Below, in pieces: positions 58,006 through 64,000 of a DNA stretch of 64,000 nucleotides. Both the position numbers and the translations under genes were made by a program. The DNA comes from an uncultured Oscillospiraceae bacterium (lineage in GTDB: Bacteria > Bacillota > Clostridia > Oscillospirales > Oscillospiraceae). Position 1 is the first letter of the stretch. Every line of letters starts with the position of its first letter. The stretch covers positions 1 through 64,000 of the forward strand of contig CAJUQD010000004.1 of the NCBI GenBank assembly GCA_910588105.1. Direction: 5' to 3'. The notes beneath the pieces were generated by a model, which worked only from the letters and a program-made list of their open reading frames with translations, searched no databases and was not told the DNA's origin.

Positions 58006-60822
58006 ATGCCGGATACCAACCAAAACCAGACCCCGGAGCGCAGCCGAACCCAGCAGGGCGCCCAGCGCCAGCCGTCCCGGGCCAGGGGTCGCAAGCGCCG
58101 CCGGCGCCCCATTTGGCTCACCATTATCATCCGCTTTTTCCAGACCATCGGCACGCTGCTGCTGGTGGGCATCGTAACCGGCTGTTTTATGGTATGCTTC
58201 GCCGCCGTCTATGTGAAAACGGCGGTGATGCCCAGGACGTTCCTGGACCTGTCCGACTACACCATGGACGAGAACTCGGTGATCTACTACCAGGACAAAA
58301 ACACCGGGGCGCTGGTGGAGCTCCAGACTCTAATCGGCAAGGAAAACGCGGAGTTGATAGAGTATAAGGATATCCCGGAGGACCTCATCAACGCCTTCGT
58401 GGCCATTGAGGACAAGCGCTTCTGGAACCACCAGGGGGTGGACTGGCGGCGCACCGCCTCGGGCCTGCTGCGCATGTTCACCGGCGGAAATATCCAGGGC
58501 GGCTCCACCATCACCCAGCAGCTCATCAAAAACGTGACCGAGTATGACGACGTGACCGTCACCCGGAAGATCCTGGAGATTTTTACCGCCCTGGAGCTGG
58601 AGAACAACTACAGCAAAGAGGACATCCTCACCCTGTATATGAACCAAATTTGGATGGGCAACGGCTGCCGGGGCGTCCAGGCCGCGGCCAAGTACTACTT
58701 CGGCAAGAACGTGTGGGAGCTGGACCTGGCCGAGTGCGCCAGCCTGGCCGCCATCACCAACAACCCCTCCCTCTACGCCCCCTACGGTACGGTGGACGTG
58801 GTGCGCTACCAGTGCCAGAATCCGGAGTGCAGGCTCTACTCCCTGACCAGGGACGAGGTATGCGAGTACTGCGGGGCGGAGGATTCCTATGACAGCGGCT
58901 CAGTCTGGACCAACCGGGAGTTCAACAAGGCCCGGCAGGAGAACATCCTGAAGGAGATGGCCAAGGAGGACCAGGCCCGGCCCGCGCCCTATATCACTGA
59001 GGCGGAGCGGGACGCCGCCATCGCGGAGAAGCTGGCGTTTGGCCGGGACAGGCAGACTGCTTCCGATGATTCGGATGCCACCCAGGATAACAAACCGTCC
59101 ACCGTCTACTCCTGGTATGTGGAGCAGGTCATCAACGAGGCGATTGAGAAGCTGAAGGAGACCACAACCCTCAGTGAAGATATGTGCCGCAAGCGGGTGT
59201 TCAGCGGAGGCTTGTCCATCGTGTGCGCCTACGACCCGGAGGTGCAGGCGGCGGTGGACACGGTGTACAATAACCGGGAAAACCTGGACCAGGTGTCTTC
59301 CAAGACCGGCCAGCGGCTGATCTCCGCCATTTCGGTGGTGGACAATTCCACCGGCCTGGTGGTGGCCATGGGCAGCACGGAGGAGAAGACGGTCAACCGG
59401 GGCTGGAACACCCCGGTGGACACCAAGCGCCAGCCCGGCTCGTCCATCAAGCCCCTGTCCGTCTACTCCCCGGCCATTGAGATGGGGCTGATTACCCCCG
59501 CCACCGTTGTCGATGACAGCCCCCAGGAGCTCAACGGCAGGCCCTGGCCTGTCAACGTCACGCCTACCTACGGGGGGCTGACCACGGTGCTGCACGGCGT
59601 CACCCAGTCGCTGAACACGGTGGCGGTGCGGGTGCTGGAGCAGGTCACCCCCCAGGCGTCCTACGATTTCATGGTCAACCGCTACGGCATTACCTCCATG
59701 GTGCCCTATTTTGAGAACAGTAACGGCCAGGTGAGCTCGGATATCGACCGCAGCCCCCTGGCCATGGGCGGCCTGACCAAGGGCGTGTCCACCTTTGAGA
59801 TGGCGGCGGCGTTTGCCACCTTCCCCCGGGGCGGCCAGTTGACCAAGGCCACCACTGTGCTGGAGATCAAGGACGCCGGCGGCAAGGTGGTTGTGGACAA
59901 CAAGCCTGAGCCCACGTGGCCCATCAAATCCACCACCGCCTATTATATCAACTCCATGCTGTCCAACGCCGTCAGCTCGGGCACCGGCACGGGGGCACGC
60001 ATCTCCGGCCAGACTGTGGCGGGCAAGACGGGCACCACCAACGATACCTTCGACTACTGGTTCTGCGGCTACACCTCCTACTACACCGGGGCGGTGTGGA
60101 CGGGCTACCCTAACAGCGAGGTCATCAACCGCAACTACAAAAACCCGTCGGTGTCCATGTGGCAGAAGGTGATGGAGATCCTCCACGAGGGGAAGGAGAA
60201 CATGGCCTTTGAGGTGCCGGGCACCCTGAGTTCCTACAACATCTGCAAAGACTGCGGCAAGCTGTCCCTGCCCGAGTGCACCCAGGACGTGCGGGGCAAC
60301 CGGGTGCAGAGCTTCCGGCTGTTTGCCGAGGACGCGCCCAAGGAGCACTGCCAATGCCATGTGCCGGTGAAGGTGTGCGTGGACAGCCCGGTGAACAACG
60401 CCAAGGGGGAGCCCATCGGGCGCTACCATCTGGCCGGGGAGTTCTGCCCGGAGGAGAGCGTTCAGACGGTGTATATGGTGGACTTCCAGCGCGAGCAGGT
60501 GGGTTCCACCCATGTGGGGGACTCGGACGCCCTGGTGGGCTGGTACGAGTACCTGGGGGAAGAGGGCAGATACTGCCACGTCCACACCAGCGAGCCTGTC
60601 CCCTCGGAGGAGCCCATCCCGTCGGACGACCCCTTTGCGGAGCCCACGGACGATCCCTTTGTGGAACCTACAGACGATCCCTGGGGGTGGCTGTTCCCGT
60701 CCACCCCCACGCCGGATGTGACCGACCCGGTGGCCACTCCGCCCTTCTACGACCCCTATCCCACCGACGAGCCCAGCCAGGAGCCGGTGACCGAACCGCC
60801 GTATATCCCGGCGGACGGATAA
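58006..60822 (+). CDS. class A penicillin-binding protein (transglycosylase/transpeptidase)
   Basis: 938 residues. A basic, Gln-rich start leads to one helix (about residues 42-70). The GT51 domain follows: AIEDKRFWNHQGVDWRRTAS, GGSTITQQLIKN and YYFGKNVWELDLAECASLAA. The transpeptidase has SSIK (PGSSIKPLSVYS, about residue 483), the SxN motif in TQSLNTVAV and KTG in VAGKTGTTND. Between them a CxxC-rich insert (CQNPECRLYSLTRDEVCEYC) is unusual and could bind zinc. The tail has repeated EPTDDPF units and many prolines. It builds and cross-links peptidoglycan. RBS GGAGGG. A terminator follows. Confidence 0.96.
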   Translation: MPDTNQNQTPERSRTQQGAQRQPSRARGRKRRRRPIWLTIIIRFFQTIGTLLLVGIVTGCFMVCFAAVYVKTAVMPRTFLDLSDYTMDENSVIYYQDKNTGALVELQTLIGKENAELIEYKDIPEDLINAFVAIEDKRFWNHQGVDWRRTASGLLRMFTGGNIQGGSTITQQLIKNVTEYDDVTVTRKILEIFTALELENNYSKEDILTLYMNQIWMGNGCRGVQAAAKYYFGKNVWELDLAECASLAAITNNPSLYAPYGTVDVVRYQCQNPECRLYSLTRDEVCEYCGAEDSYDSGSVWTNREFNKARQENILKEMAKEDQARPAPYITEAERDAAIAEKLAFGRDRQTASDDSDATQDNKPSTVYSWYVEQVINEAIEKLKETTTLSEDMCRKRVFSGGLSIVCAYDPEVQAAVDTVYNNRENLDQVSSKTGQRLISAISVVDNSTGLVVAMGSTEEKTVNRGWNTPVDTKRQPGSSIKPLSVYSPAIEMGLITPATVVDDSPQELNGRPWPVNVTPTYGGLTTVLHGVTQSLNTVAVRVLEQVTPQASYDFMVNRYGITSMVPYFENSNGQVSSDIDRSPLAMGGLTKGVSTFEMAAAFATFPRGGQLTKATTVLEIKDAGGKVVVDNKPEPTWPIKSTTAYYINSMLSNAVSSGTGTGARISGQTVAGKTGTTNDTFDYWFCGYTSYYTGAVWTGYPNSEVINRNYKNPSVSMWQKVMEILHEGKENMAFEVPGTLSSYNICKDCGKLSLPECTQDVRGNRVQSFRLFAEDAPKEHCQCHVPVKVCVDSPVNNAKGEPIGRYHLAGEFCPEESVQTVYMVDFQREQVGSTHVGDSDALVGWYEYLGEEGRYCHVHTSEPVPSEEPIPSDDPFAEPTDDPFVEPTDDPWGWLFPSTPTPDVTDPVATPPFYDPYPTDEPSQEPVTEPPYIPADG

Positions 60823-60827
60823 AGTGT

Positions 60828-60862
60828 AAACGCCGCCCGGCGCACAGCGCCGGGCGGCGTTT
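60828..60862 (+). terminator. intrinsic terminator of the PBP gene
   Basis: A perfect 16-bp stem (60828-60843 with 60847-60862) and 3-nt loop, A-rich before and T-ended after; probably active in both directions. Confidence 0.8.
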
Positions 60863-60952
60863 GGCGTTCAAGGGGCAGAGGGCTGGGACATTGTGCCGAA
60901 GAACGGCGGCAGAGGGGGAAAAGGTTTGTTAAAAAAGCCGTGAGACCGGCGA

Positions 60953-60981
60953 TTGCGGATTGTCCGCGTCTGTGGTACAAT
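60953..60981 (+). promoter_or_regulatory. promoter of the ACT-hom unit
   Basis: TTGCGG and TACAAT are separated by 17 bp, 45 bases before ATG 61027. Confidence 0.6.
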
Positions 60982-61026
60982 AGACCGCGGTATAAAGACA
61001 GCGCGGGCAACAGGAGGCGGGGTTGC

Positions 61027-61470
61027 ATGGAACAGGCGAAACCCAGGTATTTTATCGTGGAATCCACGGTGCTGCCGGAGATCTACCTGAAGGTGGCCGA
61101 GGCCAAGCGGCTGCTGGAGACCGGAGAGGAGCGGACGGTAAACGCCGCCGCCCGCCGCTCCGGGGTAAGCCGCAGCGCGTATTATAAGTATAAGGACGCC
61201 ATCCGGCCCTTCCAGGATATGGTCCAGGGGCGGATCGTCACCATCCAGATCCTGCTGCGCAACCAGCCGGGGGCGCTGTCGTCGGTGCTCAACCTGCTGG
61301 CGGATAGGGGGGGAAACGTACTCACCATCAACCAGGCCATCCCCGGCGGGGGCGCGGCGGCGGTGACGGTGGGATTGGAGACCAGCGGGCTGTCCGCCGG
61401 GCTGGAGGAGCTGCTGGAGGAGCTGCGCGCCCGGCCGGAGGTAATCCGCTGCGAGGTGCCCGCGGGCTGA
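61027..61470 (+). CDS. ACT domain-containing protein (UPF0735/PheB-like)
   Basis: 147 residues. The N-terminal half is a small helix-turn-helix-like region (VNAAARRSGVSRSAYYKYKD). The second half is an ACT domain (IVTIQILLRNQPGALSSVLN, LLADRGGNVLTINQAIPGG). This is the family often placed next to hom or pheA in Firmicutes and expected to bind an amino acid. It may regulate the aspartate-family genes that follow; that is inferred from position. RBS AGGAGG. Confidence 0.9.
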   Translation: MEQAKPRYFIVESTVLPEIYLKVAEAKRLLETGEERTVNAAARRSGVSRSAYYKYKDAIRPFQDMVQGRIVTIQILLRNQPGALSSVLNLLADRGGNVLTINQAIPGGGAAAVTVGLETSGLSAGLEELLEELRARPEVIRCEVPAG

Positions 61471-61544
61471 ATGCAGGGCGCGGCGGCTGCGCACACTGGA
61501 AGAAGAAGGGGCGCTTGCGTCCCGTGGAAGGAATGACAAGGCAA

Positions 61545-62759
61545 ATGGTAAATGTGGCGATTTTGGGCTTCGGTACCGTGGGATCCGGCGTGGCCGAGGT
61601 GCTCACCGGGCATGAGGACAGTATTGGACGCAAGGCGGGCGGGCTGATCCGGCTGAAGTATATCCTGGATGTGCGGGACTTCCCGGACAGCCCCTTCGCG
61701 GACCGCTTTGTGAAGGACTTCGCGGTGATTGAGGATGACCCGGAGGTGGATATTGTGGTGGAGACCATCGGAGGGGCGTCCATCGCCCTGGACTTCACCA
61801 GAAGGGCGCTGGAGGCGGGCAAGAGCGTGGTCACTTCCAACAAGGAGCTGGTGGCCACCTTCGGCTATGAGCTCACCCAGCTGGCGAAGGCGAGGGGCGT
61901 ATGCTACCTCTTCGAGGCCAGCGTGGGGGGGGGCATTCCCATCATCCGCCCCCTGAGCCAATGCCTGGCCGCCAATGAGATTTTGGAAATTTACGGCATC
62001 CTCAACGGCACCACCAACTATATCCTCACCCGGATGATCCGGGCGGGGCTCACCTTCGACGCGGCGCTCCGGGAGGCCCAGGAGAAGGGCTACGCCGAGC
62101 GGGACCCCTCCGCCGACGTGGAGGGGCACGACGCCTGCCGTAAGATCTGCATCCTGGCGGACATCGCCTTTGGGCGGCATATCAGCCCCGGCCAGGCGCC
62201 CACCCAGGGGATTACCGGGATCACCCTGGCGGATGTGGACTACGCCGAGAGTGCTGGCAAAAAGATTAAGCTGCTGGGCCGGGCCATCCGCAGGGAGGAC
62301 GGCAGGGTGTGCGCCTATGTGGCCCCCCATCTGGTGGACCAGTCCGACCCGCTGGCCGGGGTGGAGGACGTGTTCAACGCCATCTCCGTCCGGGGGGACG
62401 CCATCGGCGATGTGATGTTCTATGGCCGGGGGGCGGGCAAGCTGCCCACCGCCTCCGCCGTGGTGGCGGACGTGATCGACGTGGCACGGAACATGGGGCA
62501 CCGCAAGGCGCTGAGCTGGGAACCGGGCGGGGAGGACGCCGCCTGCGGCACGGACGGGCTGGAGAGCCGCTGGTACGTCCGGGCGGCCGCGTCCGCCGAC
62601 GAGCTGCGCGCCCGGCTGCCGGGGTGCAAGCTGCTGGCCCGGCGGGAGAGCGGCGGGGGCGAGTCCGCCTGCATCACCGAGGGGGAGCTCACCCAAAAGC
62701 AGCTGGAGGAAAGATTGGCGGGGCTGGAAACGGCCAATACGCTGAGAGTGCTGGATTAA
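61545..62759 (+). CDS. hom: homoserine dehydrogenase
   Basis: The start at 61545 (MVNVAILGFGTVGSGVAEVL) is chosen because it gives the standard Rossmann start; ATG 61533 and TTG 61515 are in frame and cannot be excluded. 404 residues with GFGTVGSGV, VVETIGGASIALDFTRRALE, VTSNKELVATFG, EASVGGGIPIIRPL, LNGTTNYILTRM and ERDPSADVEGHDA. It reduces aspartate semialdehyde to homoserine. The end (RWYVRAAASADELRA) is an ACT-like segment for feedback. Confidence 0.95.
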   Translation: MVNVAILGFGTVGSGVAEVLTGHEDSIGRKAGGLIRLKYILDVRDFPDSPFADRFVKDFAVIEDDPEVDIVVETIGGASIALDFTRRALEAGKSVVTSNKELVATFGYELTQLAKARGVCYLFEASVGGGIPIIRPLSQCLAANEILEIYGILNGTTNYILTRMIRAGLTFDAALREAQEKGYAERDPSADVEGHDACRKICILADIAFGRHISPGQAPTQGITGITLADVDYAESAGKKIKLLGRAIRREDGRVCAYVAPHLVDQSDPLAGVEDVFNAISVRGDAIGDVMFYGRGAGKLPTASAVVADVIDVARNMGHRKALSWEPGGEDAACGTDGLESRWYVRAAASADELRARLPGCKLLARRESGGGESACITEGELTQKQLEERLAGLETANTLRVLD

Positions 62760-62829
62760 GGAAGCGCGGAGAAGCGGGCAGGCCGCCCGGCATTTTGGTC
62801 AGTCCATCCGCAGCCCTTCGGCATAAAAT

Positions 62830-62858
62830 GGAGTGCCGGGCTCTGGGTCCGGCACTCC
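62830..62858 (+). promoter_or_regulatory. hairpin between hom and lysC
   Basis: A perfect 10-bp stem (62830-62839 with 62849-62858) and 9-nt loop, without a T run. It could stabilise or process the transcript. No lysine riboswitch is seen in the 136-base gap. Confidence 0.5.
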
Positions 62859-62895
62859 CAAACGGCATGGAAACTCCATGAGAGGATGAAGAGCT

Positions 62896-64000
62896 ATGGC
62901 ATTGATTGTACAAAAATTCGGCGGGTCCTCCGTCGCGGACGCGGACAAGATCCGCAACGTGGCCCGCATTATCACCGATACTTATCAAAAAGGGAACCGG
63001 GTGGTGGCGGTGCTGTCCGCCCAGGGGGACACCACGGACGACCTCATTGAAAAGGCCGCTGAGATTAACCCCGCCGCCTCCAAACGGGAGCTGGATATGC
63101 TGCTGTCCACTGGCGAGCAGATTTCCTGTGCGCTGTGCGCCATGGCCATTGAAAGCATGGGCTTCCCTGTGGTGTCGCTCACGGGCTGGCAGGCGGGCTT
63201 CCGCACCAACTCCGGCTACGGCAACGCCCGCATCAAGCGGGTGCAGGGGGAGCGCATCCGAGCAGAGCTGGACAAGCGGCGCATTGTCATCGTCACCGGT
63301 TTCCAGGGGCTGAACAAGTACGACGACATCACCACCCTGGGCCGGGGCGGGTCGGACACGTCGGCGGTGGCCATCGCCGCCGCCCTCAACGCCGATCTGT
63401 GCCAGATTTACACCGACGTGGACGGCGTGTACACGGCCGACCCCCGCCTGGTGCCCTCCGCCCATAAGCTGGACGAGATCACCTACGACGAGATGCTGGA
63501 GCTGGCCACCCTGGGGGCCCAGGTGCTCCACAACCGCTCGGTGGAGATGGCCAAGCGGTACGGCGTGAAGCTGGAGGTGCTGTCCAGCTTTTCCGGGAGG
63601 CCGGGTACAAAAGTGAAGGAGGTTGTCAAGACCATGGAAAAATCCCATATCAGCGGCGTCGCCAAGGATAAGAATGTGGCCCGGCTGGCCCTGGTGGGCC
63701 TGGAGGACACCCCGGGCATCGCCTTTAAAATCTTCTCCCTGCTGGCCAGGAACAACGTGAACGTGGACATCATCCTCCAGTCCATTGGCCGCAGCGACAC
63801 CAAGGACATCAGCTTCACTGTGGCAAAGGGGGACATGGAGCTGGCCCGCCAGCTGCTGGAGGACAGCCGGGACAGCATCCGCTTCGACCACATCGACGTG
63901 TCGGACAACATCGCCAAGGTGTCCATCGTGGGGGCGGGGATGATTAACAACCCCGGCGTGGCCGCGGCCATGTTCGAGGCGCTGTTCAACGCGGGCATCA
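62896..64000 (+). CDS. lysC: aspartate kinase, 5' part
   Basis: The reading frame runs off the right edge; 368 residues are visible of about 400-410 expected. IVQKFGGSSVADADKIRNVA (ATP site), LLSTGEQISCALCAMAIESM, GFQGLNKYDDITTLGRGGSD and QIYTDVDGVYTADPRLV are clear. From about residue 260 the first ACT domain starts (VALVGLEDTPGIAFKIFSLL in slightly varied form), then SIVGAGMINNPGVAAAMFEA opens the second. It phosphorylates aspartate and is the entry to Thr, Met and Lys. It follows hom. Confidence 0.95.
   Translation, partial: MALIVQKFGGSSVADADKIRNVARIITDTYQKGNRVVAVLSAQGDTTDDLIEKAAEINPAASKRELDMLLSTGEQISCALCAMAIESMGFPVVSLTGWQAGFRTNSGYGNARIKRVQGERIRAELDKRRIVIVTGFQGLNKYDDITTLGRGGSDTSAVAIAAALNADLCQIYTDVDGVYTADPRLVPSAHKLDEITYDEMLELATLGAQVLHNRSVEMAKRYGVKLEVLSSFSGRPGTKVKEVVKTMEKSHISGVAKDKNVARLALVGLEDTPGIAFKIFSLLARNNVNVDIILQSIGRSDTKDISFTVAKGDMELARQLLEDSRDSIRFDHIDVSDNIAKVSIVGAGMINNPGVAAAMFEALFNAGI

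Noticed and set aside
1..64000. CRISPR arrays, tRNA and rRNA genes
   Set aside because: No regularly spaced repeats and no cloverleaf or rRNA-like segments were seen on reading both strands; a covariance search would be decisive.

Overview
The window looks like chromosomal DNA from a high-GC member of the Clostridia, most likely Oscillospirales (a Flavonifractor / Lawsonibacter / Pseudoflavonifractor-like gut bacterium). The grounds are overall high GC with GC-ending codons, Gram-positive envelope genes (LCP protein, TagO-like transferase, CsaB, class A PBP, SleB-like hydrolases), no outer-membrane genes, and a core-gene order (smc, ftsY, rdgB, yhbY, nadD-yqeK, LCP, rsfS, trpS) typical of Firmicutes. 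The genus is inference; no rRNA or tRNA gene was seen.

Layout. 1-4.8 kb: the end of a response regulator, a frameshifted histidine kinase, and an ABC ATPase with a large FtsX permease; a hairpin covers the ATPase ribosome-binding site. 4.8-8.7 kb (minus): a second ABC exporter pair, a small membrane protein and an XRE regulator. 8.9-11.4 kb: a UvrA-like ATPase that appears to lack the UvrB-binding region. 11.4-12.7 kb: an AT-richer scar with a possible orphan leader peptide/attenuator and a wrecked Tn916-type integrase. 12.8-25.5 kb: a long plus-strand block for chromosome segregation, protein targeting, nucleotide clean-up, ribosome assembly, NAD synthesis and wall-polymer precursors. 25.5-36 kb: small, poorly known genes, two paralogous cell-wall hydrolases with matching promoter-proximal repeats, and three copies of a diverged intergenic repeat. 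36-44 kb: a Fe3+/organophosphate-type ABC importer with a HAD phosphatase, divergent from a two-component system. 44.2-44.64 kb: phage/HTH gene scars that abut the 3' end of the purine operon. 44.6-50.3 kb (minus): purE-purC-micropeptide-purF-DUF3795-purM-purN-purO. 50.4-53.7 kb: glycosyltransferases and csaB. 53.9-57.7 kb: PAP2 phosphatase, tcdA, a PrsA/SurA-like foldase, a palindrome-rich gap and a DUF1292 gene. 58-64 kb: a class A PBP, an ACT-domain protein, homoserine dehydrogenase and the start of aspartate kinase.

How the parts work together. TagO, WecB, LCP, CsaB, the glycosyltransferases, the PBP and the two hydrolases form an envelope assembly and remodelling theme. The purine cluster covers several steps of IMP synthesis, with PurO standing in for the cyclohydrolase half of PurH. 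ACT protein, homoserine dehydrogenase and aspartate kinase form a threonine/methionine/lysine entry block.

The most unusual signals are: duplicated gene tails downstream of smc, yhbY and a small minus-strand gene; a 48-residue membrane micropeptide with the GGADGPT motif inside the pur operon; a PurF whose catalytic N-terminal cysteine is replaced by glycine; WalR-like direct repeats upstream of both cell-wall hydrolases; and dispersed or palindromic intergenic repeats.
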